In this document: positions 28,971-37,359 of the stretch, in pieces
Position numbering within the stretch: the first letter of the stretch is position 1
Layout of the letters: every line of letters starts with the position of its first letter
Source of the DNA: JAXGYV01 sp040772045
GTDB taxonomy: Bacteria > Actinomycetota > Thermoleophilia > UBA2241
Assembly (NCBI GenBank): GCA_040772045.1
Contig: JAXGYV010000009.1
Span: 1 to 64,000 of the forward strand
Reading direction: 5' to 3'
DNA length: 64,000 bases
Notes under the pieces: generated by a model
Databases searched by the model: none
What the model was told of the DNA's origin: nothing
The model's input: the letters and a program-made list of their open reading frames with translations, nothing else
Made by a program: the position numbers and the translations under genes

Positions 28971-30362
28971 CTAACTGCCAGCGATCGCCATACCCTCAAG
29001 CGTCAGCGAAGGCGTCAGCACGCTGCCGTTCGGTACCCAACGAGAGTCGTCACCGAGGGCGACCACGCCTCGGAGCATAGAGGGGATGTCGCCCGCAAGC
29101 GTAACCTCGCGCAGCGGTCGGGTAAGCCGTCCAGATTCGATGAGGACACCGCTGATCCCCACAGAGAACTCGCCGGATACCGGGTTGGCGCCCGAGTGCA
29201 CACCGACAGCATCCGTGACCATTACGCCATGTTCGATGGCGGCGACGATGTCCGTCACTGGGGTAGCCGGCCCCTGAAGCACGAGGTTCGTCGGCTGTAC
29301 GACTGGCGGGCTCTGGTATGAGCCGCGCACGCCGTTCCCCGTCGAACGGGTACCTCCTTTGCGCGCGGTATACGTATCGTAGAGAAACCCCTGCAGCACG
29401 CCATCCGCGATCAACGGCGTCCGCTGGCTCGCGACTCCCTCACCGTCGAATGGCGCACTCGCCAGCCCATCGGGATGAGCACCATCGTCGATCAGCTGCA
29501 CGAGAGGCGTAGCCACGGCGTGTCCCTCGAGCGCCGCGAACAGGGACCGGCCTTTCTGCACCGCGTCGGCCGTCAGCGCGACGCCCAGGACGCTGAGCAC
29601 CGACGCGGCAACGTATGGATCGAGCACGACCGTTCCTCTGAAACTGGCGCACGGGCGCGCGCCGAGCAGACGGCACGCGCGCCCAGCCGCCTCCCGACCG
29701 CAGCGGCCGGAATCCAGGAGAGCTGGGTCCCTGGCCACCTCGTAGGCGATGCCCGTCTCCGTCTGGCCGTCTTGCTCGGCCAGGACGTAGAGGAACAGAT
29801 AGCAGTGGCCGACCCGATAGCTTCCCCGCACACCCAGGCTGCTGGCGATAGCGACCTCCGCATCGTCGTCTACGTAGAGCGTGTTCTCGACGAGCCGGAC
29901 GCGAGGATCGTGGTCCAACGCGGCGCGTTCCGCCTCGACCGCCAGCGCGATCTTGCGCTCCTCCGACAGAGATGCCAGGCCGGGGTGGTAGATCACCAGA
30001 TCGGGGATTGCCGCGGGCGGGCTGGGGAGGCCGGCGTACCGATCCGGCTGCGTCACTCCAGCGTGAGCGAGCGCGCGCTCCACCACCGTGCTCAGCGCGC
30101 GCTCGCTCACGTCCGAGCTGTAGGCATACCCACTGCTCCCGTCGCGGAACACGCGCAGGCCGACACCGGTACGTCGCGCCACGGTGAGGTGCTCCACCTC
30201 GCCGCCGAACACCTTGATCCGCCGGCTCAGCGACCGTTCACCGTAAGCCTCCGCCTGTACGCCGCGGCCACCGGCCATCTCTACCAAGCGATCTACCGTG
30301 TGCTGGAGCGGCGGCCGTTGCTCGCCCGGCCGACCGCTCAGAGGAAGCGCTTCACCACTCAT
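28971..30362 (-). CDS. pmbA: TldE/PmbA-type protease subunit
   Basis: Non-catalytic partner of the TldD/TldE heterodimeric metalloprotease, which trims unfolded or leader peptides, as in microcin B17 maturation. 463 residues. It lacks the HExxxH motif that TldD carries, as expected for TldE. Conserved segments include FDGEGVASQRTPLIADGVLQ and STGNGVRGSYQ near the centre. Its ATG overlaps the tldD stop (ATGA). No RiPP precursor gene is visible nearby. Ends in TAG. Confidence 0.9.
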   Translation of the reverse strand: MSGEALPLSGRPGEQRPPLQHTVDRLVEMAGGRGVQAEAYGERSLSRRIKVFGGEVEHLTVARRTGVGLRVFRDGSSGYAYSSDVSERALSTVVERALAHAGVTQPDRYAGLPSPPAAIPDLVIYHPGLASLSEERKIALAVEAERAALDHDPRVRLVENTLYVDDDAEVAIASSLGVRGSYRVGHCYLFLYVLAEQDGQTETGIAYEVARDPALLDSGRCGREAAGRACRLLGARPCASFRGTVVLDPYVAASVLSVLGVALTADAVQKGRSLFAALEGHAVATPLVQLIDDGAHPDGLASAPFDGEGVASQRTPLIADGVLQGFLYDTYTARKGGTRSTGNGVRGSYQSPPVVQPTNLVLQGPATPVTDIVAAIEHGVMVTDAVGVHSGANPVSGEFSVGISGVLIESGRLTRPLREVTLAGDIPSMLRGVVALGDDSRWVPNGSVLTPSLTLEGMAIAGS

Positions 30363-31762
30363 GCCGCCGTCCCGCCCACCGTCATCTCGGATACCCGGAG
30401 GGTGGCCTGACCCGTGCCGACCGGGACACCCTGACCTTCCTTACCGCACATCCCCGACTTCACCTCGAGATCCCCGGCGATCATATCGATGCGGTTGAGG
30501 ATATCGATGCCGTTGCCGATCAGCGTGGCACCCCGCAGCGGTGCGGTCACGCGGCCATGCTCGATCAGGTACCCCTCGGCTACGCCGAATACGAAGGCGC
30601 CACTGGCCGGCTCCACCTGTCCGCCGGCGAGGCTCTTCGCGTAGAAGCCGTACGGCGTGGCGGCGATGATCTCTTCCGCCGTCGCCTGGCCACCCGCGAT
30701 GTACGTGGTGGTCATGCGGGGCAGCGGCACGTGACGGAACGACTGGCGACGCCCGTTACCGGTCGACCGCACCCCAGCCTTGTTCGCCTCCAGGCGATCG
30801 TAGAGGAACGAGCACAGGATGCCGTCCGCGATCACTTGCGTGCGCTGCGTCGGCGTGCCCTCGTCGTCGAAGGCAGCCGATCCCCAGCCGTTGCGCAGCA
30901 GACCGTCGTCGAAGGCGTCCACACCGGGGGCCGCGATCCGCTGGCCGAGCTTTCCGGCGTACACGCTGGCGCCCTTGGCGACGGTGTCTGCCTCGAGGCC
31001 ATGGCCACACGCCTCGTGGAAGAGCACACCGCCGAACCCGTTCGCCAACACCACCGGCATGGCGCCGGCCGGCGCGGGACGCGCGTCGAGCATGGTCACC
31101 GCCTTGTTCGCCGCGGCGACGGCGATGTCGGCCGCGCCGCGTTCATCGATGATCTCGAACCCGGCACTCGCTCCGAGCGCCTCGTACCCTGTCTGAATGA
31201 CCCCATCTCGTCTGGCGACCACGCTGACGACGAACCGCAACCGAGTGCGATCGTCTCGCACCCGCTCTCCACGCGAGTTAGCGACGAGCACTCGCTGACG
31301 CGTCTCCGCGTAGGTCGCGCTTACCTGCACGATTGAGGAGCTGACCCGCCGGGCGGCCTCGTCGCCGGCCCGGAGGAGCGCCGCTTTCCTGCGAACATCG
31401 ACGGTCTCGGGGGGCACCCGCACGGGGTGTTTGCCCACATCGCCGCGCACCGGTCCGAGATCGACGACCTCCGTGCGTGCGTGAGCGGCAGCCGCCCTCG
31501 CCACCGCGTCCGCGGCGGCGAAGAGGGTCTGCTCCCGCACCTCGTCGCCGTGGGAGTAGAACGTCCGCGAGCCGTCGACGAGCCGCACGCCGAAGCCGGC
31601 CTCGCGCCCGCCGAGGGCCTGGTCGACACGCCCGTCGTCGAGGCGTATGGCGAGCGCGTCGCGGTCCTCGAGGTATACCTCAGCGAAGTCCCCGCCCCGC
31701 AGCAGGGCCCGCCGCAAGACAGCGTGAAGCAGCTCCACCTCGATCTCGGCAAAGGACATCAT
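30359..31762 (-). CDS. tldD: TldD metalloprotease
   Basis: Catalytic subunit of the TldD/TldE protease. 467 residues. The zinc motif HEACGHGLEAD lies in the middle, and the C-terminal Cys in SGMCGKEGQGVPVG is the usual further metal ligand. GNGRRQSFRHVPLPRMTTTY is conserved in the family. It overlaps the small upstream gene by four bases and pmbA downstream by four, so the whole run is one operon. Ends in TGA. Confidence 0.93.
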   Translation of the reverse strand: MMSFAEIEVELLHAVLRRALLRGGDFAEVYLEDRDALAIRLDDGRVDQALGGREAGFGVRLVDGSRTFYSHGDEVREQTLFAAADAVARAAAAHARTEVVDLGPVRGDVGKHPVRVPPETVDVRRKAALLRAGDEAARRVSSSIVQVSATYAETRQRVLVANSRGERVRDDRTRLRFVVSVVARRDGVIQTGYEALGASAGFEIIDERGAADIAVAAANKAVTMLDARPAPAGAMPVVLANGFGGVLFHEACGHGLEADTVAKGASVYAGKLGQRIAAPGVDAFDDGLLRNGWGSAAFDDEGTPTQRTQVIADGILCSFLYDRLEANKAGVRSTGNGRRQSFRHVPLPRMTTTYIAGGQATAEEIIAATPYGFYAKSLAGGQVEPASGAFVFGVAEGYLIEHGRVTAPLRGATLIGNGIDILNRIDMIAGDLEVKSGMCGKEGQGVPVGTGQATLRVSEMTVGGTAA

Positions 31763-31965
31763 GGCACACCCTCAGCAGCCGTTGAGAAAGCACGCAGGAC
31801 GTCGCCGGCGGCCGCGCGAAGTTCCAGGCCAGCCGGTGATACAGGAGGCACCAGGAACAGCCGTCCGTCGGCGAAGAAGACGCTGATGGACGACCGCCGC
31901 CTGACGCGCCGCCACACTGCTCCAGCGAGCACCGCAGCCGTAAGCACTGCGAGCAGACGCGTCAT
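31759..31965 (-). CDS. small protein with an N-terminal membrane segment
   Basis: 68-residue protein of no recognised family. Residues 4-17 are hydrophobic and are followed by a basic patch (WRRVRRRS), as in a single-pass inner-membrane protein with its tail in the cytoplasm. It overlaps its neighbours by four bases at both ends (ATGA with the gene before it, and with tldD after it). That strongly argues it is translated despite its size. Confidence 0.65.
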   Translation of the reverse strand: MTRLLAVLTAAVLAGAVWRRVRRRSSISVFFADGRLFLVPPVSPAGLELRAAAGDVLRAFSTAAEGVP

Positions 31966-32336
31966 TCATCGTCCATCGTCGAGTCGTACAGCGCGCGCCG
32001 CAGCTCATACAGCAGGAGTCCCACCCGCGGGGGGTGGGGCCGCAGGACGGCAACCACAGCATGACCGTCTTGACGGACCGCAGCGACAGCGCCGTCGACG
32101 GTGTCGACCACGATCTGCATCGCCGGCGTGGCGCCGGTAGCTACCGCCGCGCGCTCCGCCACGCGAAAGAGGCCGGACAGCGATTGACCCAGATCTGCCG
32201 GCCGAACGTCCGCCGAAGACGCGGCCACTACCTCGCCATCGAACACAGCGAACGAGCGCACCTCGGGAAAGGTGCGCGCAAGACGTGCGAGTACCTGCTC
32301 GGATGTAGATTGCGTAGGTGCCCACCCACTTCGCAA
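31962..32336 (-). CDS. Roadblock/LC7-like domain protein
   Basis: 124-residue protein with the likely fold of Roadblock/LC7 regulators, which bind small GTPases of the MglA kind. Segments such as SFAVFDGEVVAASSADVRP and VVAVLRPHPPRVGLLLYEL fit, but the match is moderate. The start is unclear: TTG at 32336 has no visible ribosome binding site. No GTPase gene lies nearby. It is 24 bases downstream of the regulator gene and overlaps the next gene by four. Confidence 0.55.
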   Translation of the reverse strand: MRSGWAPTQSTSEQVLARLARTFPEVRSFAVFDGEVVAASSADVRPADLGQSLSGLFRVAERAAVATGATPAMQIVVDTVDGAVAAVRQDGHAVVAVLRPHPPRVGLLLYELRRALYDSTMDDE

Positions 32337-32360
32337 GACACCGTGAACCGCCGCACTTTA

Positions 32361-33086
32361 TCACGCACGAGCAGCGTCCTCTCGTCCCGCCGGCCGTTCG
32401 AGAGCACACACCAAACGGCAGCGATCGGCCCCCGCCCTGATCGACGAACCTTGTGCCTCCACAGCCCGCGTCGCCGCCCCCCCGAGAGCACCGATCAATC
32501 CAGCCAGATAGGAGCGATGTATGAGGCACGCGAGCTCGGGCTGGCGACCACCCGGCTCGCGAAACACACAGTTGCGCACCTCGACGTTGAGCTCGTCCTC
32601 TTCCACCACGACATTGGGGAGCAAACCCTGAGCCTCAGCCACCGCCCGGACCGCGGCCGCCAGCCGCGCTATACCGCGCGGGCGGCCGCCGTGCTCCGCT
32701 ACGTACTTGCCGCCGTCGCGCCAGCCTGCCTCGCGACATATCCGGGCCACCGCGTCCGGCGCGGCGGCGGCGGCCACGATATCGAGCGCCAGCTCGGCGA
32801 GCAGCTCGTACCGACGCGGGGGGAAGGCGAACGTGTTCACCATGCCGGCCAAGCGATACAGCCGCGCCGGCCTGCCGCCCAGAGCGCTCCGGCGAATCCC
32901 GGTCGCCAGAAACCCCGCCTGTTCTAGCTTGGTGAGGTGCATGCGCGCCACGTTGGGATGAAGGCCGAAACGCCGCGCGATGTCGACGACGGCGAACTCC
33001 TCACACGGCTGCTCGGCGATAAAGCGATAGATGGAGAAGCGTGTCTCGTCGGCGAGCACAGCACTCAGGAGATGCTCACGTTCCAC
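32361..33086 (-). CDS. ArsR-like winged-helix transcriptional regulator
   Basis: DNA-binding regulator of the COG2345-like type. The N-terminal winged helix spans about residues 5-85, with FGLHPNVARMHLTKLEQAG as the recognition region. The C-terminal part holds the conserved motif ELACLIHRSYLAGLIGAL with a Cys that may bind a metal or ligand. 241 residues from the GTG at 33086 (GAGGGGG upstream); the frame is open to 33158. It heads the run to tldD/pmbA and may control it. Confidence 0.8.
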   Translation of the reverse strand: MEREHLLSAVLADETRFSIYRFIAEQPCEEFAVVDIARRFGLHPNVARMHLTKLEQAGFLATGIRRSALGGRPARLYRLAGMVNTFAFPPRRYELLAELALDIVAAAAAPDAVARICREAGWRDGGKYVAEHGGRPRGIARLAAAVRAVAEAQGLLPNVVVEEDELNVEVRNCVFREPGGRQPELACLIHRSYLAGLIGALGGAATRAVEAQGSSIRAGADRCRLVCALERPAGREDAARA

Positions 33087-33176
33087 GCGGCCCCCTCGTT
33101 TCCGGCCACCTGGCGGTCCGGAGCCCCGTCGACCCGTTCCGACGACCTCTGCGCGCACGGGCGGCCGAGCGCGTGG

Positions 33177-33617
33177 TCATGCCTGAACTTCCCGACCCGT
33201 CTCTGGTCGCTCGATGATGTACCGGGAGGAGATCGGCACACAGTCGCGCACCGTAGCCTCTACACTACAGTAGCGTTGCTCGGACAGCTCGATCGCTCGT
33301 CGCACCTTGCTCTCGTCGAGATCTCCGACGAGGTGATAGACCACCTCCAGCGCGGTGTAGCGACGCGGATGCTCCGCGGCCCTGTCTCCCACCACCTCCA
33401 CGCGAAAGGCCTGGAGGGGCTGGCGCATCTTGCGCAAGATGGAGACCACATCCATCCCCGTGCATCCCCCTACAGCGAGGAGCAAGGCCTCTGCCGGCGT
33501 GGGGCCCGAGCCAGCGCCATCGGTGTCGCCGGCCAGCCTCGCAGAGCCGTGCTCCGTCAGCCCGTCGAACAGCAGCCCTTCCCCCGTCCAGGCTACCGTT
33601 ACCACCTTGCGCGTCAC
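33177..33617 (-). CDS. OsmC family peroxiredoxin-like protein
   Basis: Thiol-dependent peroxide reductase of the OsmC/YhfA type. 146 residues from the GTG at 33617 with GGAGG six bases upstream. The reactive Cys is in LLLAVGGCTGMDVVSIL; a second Cys follows in EQRYCSVEATV, as in the family. It faces away from the amidase-pylSc pair across a 156-base promoter region. Confidence 0.88.
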   Translation of the reverse strand: MTRKVVTVAWTGEGLLFDGLTEHGSARLAGDTDGAGSGPTPAEALLLAVGGCTGMDVVSILRKMRQPLQAFRVEVVGDRAAEHPRRYTALEVVYHLVGDLDESKVRRAIELSEQRYCSVEATVRDCVPISSRYIIERPETGREVQA

Positions 33618-33733
33618 TGCGACCTCCGCCCCGTCGCCTCTCTCTCGTTGCAGTTTACACTGCTCCGATAGGGGTCGTGTCACGCCGTTTGTCCGCGCGC
33701 CCCGCCAGTCGCGGACATCGTCAGACCCTCTGC

Positions 33734-33739
33734 TATACT
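33734..33739 (+). promoter_or_regulatory. TATACT -10 box ahead of the amidase-pylSc pair
   Basis: A good -10 box lies about 35 bases before the GTG of the amidase gene. A -35 box at the usual distance is weak (GCGGAC or near it). If used, it would transcribe amidase and pylSc together. Confidence 0.4.
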
Positions 33740-33773
33740 CGAAGCTGTCCCGCGAGCATCAGGAGCACGCCTC

Positions 33774-34847
33774 GTGCGCACCCTCAGTTTCGGAGACCGT
33801 GGGATCGAGGTCTCCGACGTCCAACGCCGCCTCTACGCCCTCGGTTACGACCTCGGAGACGAGGGCGCCGACGGCTTCTTCGGAGCCAAGACCGAGACCG
33901 CCCTGCGAGCGTTCCAGCAGCGGCGCGGCCTCTTGTTCGACGGCGTGTTGGGCCCGAACACGTGGCGCGAGCTCGTGGAGGCCGGATACGCGATCGGAGA
34001 CCGGCTGCTGTACCTCCGTGTTCCGCCCTTCCGCGGCGACGACGTCCTCGCGCTTCAGGTTAAGCTCAACCTCCTCGGATTCAACGCGGGTCCGGAGCGC
34101 GGCGTCTTCGACCAGCGGGTGGCCCATGCGGTCAGAGATTTCCAACGCAACGCCGGCCTGCCGCCCGACGGGGTCGTGGGCGAGGCCACCCTGCACATGC
34201 TCGAGGCGCTACGCAAGGCGGAGACCGGGCGAGAGGGCAAAAAGATCCCCGAGCGCGACGAAGGCTTCGTGGAGGCACGCTACCTAACCGGCCAGGTAGT
34301 GGTCGTCGACCCGGGGCATGGAGGTTCCGATCCCGGTGTGATCGGCCGCCACGGGCTTCTGGAGAAGGATTACTCGCTCCGCGTCGGCCTGCGCCTTGCC
34401 CAGCTGCTGCGTGCCGAGGGCTGCCGCGTGCGACTCACTCGCGAGCGCGATGAGACCCTGGACCCCTACGCCCGAGCGGAGATCGCCGACGTCCTCAACG
34501 CGGACTACTTCATCGCGATCCACCTGGCCGCGGACCCCTCGCCGCTAGCGCGCGGTGCCGCGTGCTACTACTTCGAGCGGAACCACTACTACTCCGAGCA
34601 TGGACAGAAGCTCGCCGACTACATCGGCGCGGAGTTGGCCACAGCGGGCTTGCCCTTCGTGGGCTCGCTCGGCCGCAACTACGCCGTCCTGCGCGAGCAA
34701 CGCGGCATCGCTGTAGTAGTCGAGCCGTTGTTCGCCACCAACCCAGCAGACGCGGCCATTGCCATGCAGCCGGGCCACGCCGACGCGCTCGCTGGCGCCA
34801 TCCTCGATGGGCTGTCGGCGTATCTGGCGCGCTCCAACACCTGCTAG
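33774..34847 (+). CDS. N-acetylmuramoyl-L-alanine amidase with two peptidoglycan-binding domains
   Basis: Cell-wall amidase of the CwlM-like type. 357 residues: two tandem PG_binding_1 repeats (about 5-70 and 80-150), then an Amidase_3 domain from about 172. Zinc ligands are visible in VVDPGHGGSDPG (His), LLEKDYS (Glu) and FIAIHLAADPS (His). No signal peptide, as for mycobacterial CwlM, which is cytosolic and regulatory. GTG start. It ends in amber TAG, and pylSc starts three codons later in the same frame. Confidence 0.92.
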   Translation: MRTLSFGDRGIEVSDVQRRLYALGYDLGDEGADGFFGAKTETALRAFQQRRGLLFDGVLGPNTWRELVEAGYAIGDRLLYLRVPPFRGDDVLALQVKLNLLGFNAGPERGVFDQRVAHAVRDFQRNAGLPPDGVVGEATLHMLEALRKAETGREGKKIPERDEGFVEARYLTGQVVVVDPGHGGSDPGVIGRHGLLEKDYSLRVGLRLAQLLRAEGCRVRLTRERDETLDPYARAEIADVLNADYFIAIHLAADPSPLARGAACYYFERNHYYSEHGQKLADYIGAELATAGLPFVGSLGRNYAVLREQRGIAVVVEPLFATNPADAAIAMQPGHADALAGAILDGLSAYLARSNTC

Positions 34848-34856
34848 GGCACCAGC

Positions 34857-35705
34857 ATGATGGCAGACTCGCCGGTGGGCTTCACCATCACACAGCGGCA
34901 GCGGCTACGTGAGCTCGGCGCCCCCACCGAGTACACCGACGAGCGATTCACCGATACCGCCACGCGAGAGGCACGGTTCAAGGAGCTCGAGCGGGCCCTC
35001 ACATCGGCCGGACGCCAGCACCTCGCCGCCCTCCGCGAGCAGCGCCGCGCCCCCCTGCTCAGTGAGCTGACCTGCACCCTGCGCTCCACCCTCAGGAACG
35101 CCGGCCTCGTGGAAGTGCTTACCCCGCACATCATCTCGGCCGAGGCGCTCGCCAAGATGAGCATTCCCGCGGGCGACCCCCTGGCGGAGCAGATCTTCTG
35201 GCTGGACCGCTCACACTGCCTGCGACCGATGCTCGCGCCCAATCTCTACACGCTCTTGCGGCGACTCCGCCCCCACTGGCACCGCCCGTTCGCCATCTTC
35301 GAGATAGGGACGTGCTTCCGCAAAGACACACGGGGAAGCCGGCATCTCAACGAGTTCACCATGCTGAATCTCGTGGAGCTGGGGACGGCGTTGCCCGAAC
35401 GCCACGACCGCCTCCGCCGCTTGGCCCACGTAGTACTCCAGGCGGCCGAGGCACCGCCCTACGAGTTTCGCGTCGCCGATTCCGGCGTGTACGGCACGAC
35501 AATCGACGTCGCCATCGCCAACCTCGAGGTCTGCTCCGCTGCCATGGGGCCGCACCCCCTCGACGATGCATGGGGTATTACGGATCCCTGGGTGGGCCTT
35601 GGGTTCGGCCTCGAGCGCCTCCTCCTAGCCAGAGAGGGCTGTGCGAACATCGAGCGTGTTGGCCGCGGCCTTAGCTACCTCGACGGCACTCGCTTGCACC
35701 TGTAA
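34857..35705 (+). CDS. pylSc: pyrrolysyl-tRNA synthetase, catalytic domain (PylSc)
   Basis: Class II synthetase domain that attaches pyrrolysine to the amber tRNA. 282 residues, matching the C-terminal domain of archaeal PylS along its length. Motif 2 is IFEIGTCFRK with Arg155; motif 3 is GFGLERLL at 249-256. Pocket residues: Tyr131 in MLAPNLY, Asn171 in FTMLN, Tyr212 in VYG on the mobile loop, and Trp245 in DPW. The Methanosarcina Cys two residues after the Asn is Val173 here. The N-terminal tRNA-binding domain is missing and is encoded separately at 44902-45276, as in Desulfitobacterium. Start at one of two adjacent ATGs with AGGG upstream. Ends in TAA. Confidence 0.96.
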   Translation: MMADSPVGFTITQRQRLRELGAPTEYTDERFTDTATREARFKELERALTSAGRQHLAALREQRRAPLLSELTCTLRSTLRNAGLVEVLTPHIISAEALAKMSIPAGDPLAEQIFWLDRSHCLRPMLAPNLYTLLRRLRPHWHRPFAIFEIGTCFRKDTRGSRHLNEFTMLNLVELGTALPERHDRLRRLAHVVLQAAEAPPYEFRVADSGVYGTTIDVAIANLEVCSAAMGPHPLDDAWGITDPWVGLGFGLERLLLAREGCANIERVGRGLSYLDGTRLHL

Positions 35706-35715
35706 TGGCTGCTGT

Positions 35716-36366
35716 TCACCTTCCCAGCAGGGCATCGATCTTCTTCACGCCGTCCGAGGCATCCTCGGCATACGCATCGGCGCCGATCTGGTCGGCCCAG
35801 CGCTGAGTGCAAGGGGCGCCCCCGACGACCACCTTGAAGCGATCGCGCTCGCCATTCTCCTCGAGACGGGCGATGAGCTTCCTCTGTTCCTGCATGGTGG
35901 TAGTGAGCAGGGCACTCATGCCGATCACGTCGGCGTTGTGCTCGCGCGCCTTGGCGAGGAAGGTCTCCAGAGGACAGTCGCGGCCCAGATCGTAGACCTC
36001 GTAGGAGTTGGCCTTGAGATAGGCGATCACGATCGCCTTACCGATGTCGTGAACGTCGCCCTGAACGGTACCTATAACCACGATGCCACGCTTGGTGACG
36101 GCGGCGCCGCTGGCCGCGAGGGCAGCGTTGGTGACACTCATGGCGCCCTCCATCGCTTGAGCGGCCATCATCAGCTCGGGAAGAAAGAGCTCACCCGACT
36201 CGAAGAGCTCGCCGACCTCGCTGATGCCGGCCACAAAACCGCGCTGCATGATCTCCGCCGGCGGAATGCCGGCCGAGAGAGCTTCGCGAGCGACCGCCTC
36301 GGCCGCCTCGCGGTCGGCCTCGACGATAGCTCGCGCAGCGCGAGTGAAGAGGTCGTCGGTTTCCAT
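35716..36366 (-). CDS. corrinoid protein of the MtmC/MtbC/MttC methylamine type
   Basis: Carries the cobamide that accepts a methyl group from a substrate methyltransferase and passes it on. 216 residues, the size of methylamine or methanol corrinoid proteins. A four-helix cap (about 1-85) precedes a Rossmann cobalamin domain with the lower-ligand motif DVHDIG at 104-109 (DxHxxG). The ATG follows GGAGGA. It converges with pylSc with only ten bases between their stops, which ties it to pyrrolysine-dependent methylamine use. No partner methyltransferase gene is in the window, so the substrate is not proven. Confidence 0.9.
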   Translation of the reverse strand: METDDLFTRAARAIVEADREAAEAVAREALSAGIPPAEIMQRGFVAGISEVGELFESGELFLPELMMAAQAMEGAMSVTNAALAASGAAVTKRGIVVIGTVQGDVHDIGKAIVIAYLKANSYEVYDLGRDCPLETFLAKAREHNADVIGMSALLTTTMQEQRKLIARLEENGERDRFKVVVGGAPCTQRWADQIGADAYAEDASDGVKKIDALLGR

Positions 36367-36732
36367 CAGTGTATTCCTCCTGACCGATGCGCCGTCGCCG
36401 GTAGCACCGGGGCGGCATACCGCGGCGGCGGGGCCATTCTAGCAGCGGGTTTGCGAATAGCCCATCCGTGGAGGGAACGGTCGCTCCGCTCGAAAGGAGA
36501 GCTCTCGCCCAGGTTGCGGCCACTGAAATCCCGATACGTCGGGGTACCACGTGGCGGTTGGCGAGCAGTCTCTGGTGCCTATAGGATGATCAGGGGGCAA
36601 GCTAAGGATCACGGCGATCGTCGGGCAGCGCTCCCCGTTCCGTTTTCGCGAGTAGGAGCTCGCGGCTGCTTGCGCGCGAGGTGAACCACCTGGCGCACGA
36701 GAAAGCCGGGAGGAACGGGCCCGAAGAAGGAC
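36367..36732. other. 366-base gene-free region upstream of the V-ATPase operon
   Basis: No gene is supported here. A plausible plus-strand promoter is TTGGCG at 36558-36563 and TATAGG at 36580-36585 with a 16-base spacer, about 150 bases before the first ATPase gene. The divergent corrinoid gene must also be served from this gap. I checked for a cobalamin riboswitch because of that gene and did not find the conserved core. Confidence 0.5.
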
Positions 36733-37359
36733 GTGACGGTGGAAGATCTCCAGAACCTGCTAGAACGGATCCAGCGAGAGGGCGTCGAGCAAGCGGAGGC
36801 CCAAGCCGAGCAGATTATCGCCACCGCTCGCGAGACAGCGCGACAACTGCTCGCCTCCGCGGAACACGACGCAGCCGAGCTGCGCGCCGCCGCCCAGCGC
36901 GACGCCGAGGTATTCACGGAGCGCGCCACGACCGCCATCGAGCACGCGGTGCGCGACTATGTACTGCGCGTGCAACGCAGTCTCGAGGCGTTGTTTATGG
37001 AGAGCGTTCGCGGGCGCATCGCCGATACCCTCACGCCCGAGCTGATGGCCGAGGTGCTCGTCAAGCTCGCTGACGCCTACGCGCGGCCGGGGGAGGACGA
37101 CACCACGGTCGAGATCCACCTCGCGCCCGTCGACCGCGATCGCTTCGTCACCCTATTCCTCGAATACTACCGTTCACTGATCGCTCGGGGTGTCGAGATT
37201 CACGGCGACCAGCGGGTGCGCAAGGGGTTCAAGGTCTCATTCTCCAACGATCGCGTGTACCACGACTTCACGCTGGAGGCTATCGCCGAGTCGCTGGCCA
37301 GCATCCTCAAACCACCACTCAGGGAGATCTTCCAGCGCGCCGCAGATGCGGAGAGGTGA
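36733..37359 (+). CDS. atpE: V-type ATPase subunit E
   Basis: Peripheral-stalk subunit of the V/A-type ATPase. 208 residues: a long charged, Ala-rich helix (about 1-95) and a globular C-terminal half, as in E subunits. GTG start at 36733, or 36739 with better spacing to AAGGA. First gene of the seven-gene operon E-DUF2764-A-B-D-I-K, which has the order known from chlamydiae and spirochaetes. Its TGA overlaps the next start codon. Confidence 0.85.
   Translation: MTVEDLQNLLERIQREGVEQAEAQAEQIIATARETARQLLASAEHDAAELRAAAQRDAEVFTERATTAIEHAVRDYVLRVQRSLEALFMESVRGRIADTLTPELMAEVLVKLADAYARPGEDDTTVEIHLAPVDRDRFVTLFLEYYRSLIARGVEIHGDQRVRKGFKVSFSNDRVYHDFTLEAIAESLASILKPPLREIFQRAADAER

Noticed and set aside
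36367..36732. Cobalamin riboswitch upstream of the corrinoid protein or V-ATPase genes (a GCCACTG word is present)
   Set aside because: Only that short word fits; the rest of the conserved core and the B12 box are missing.
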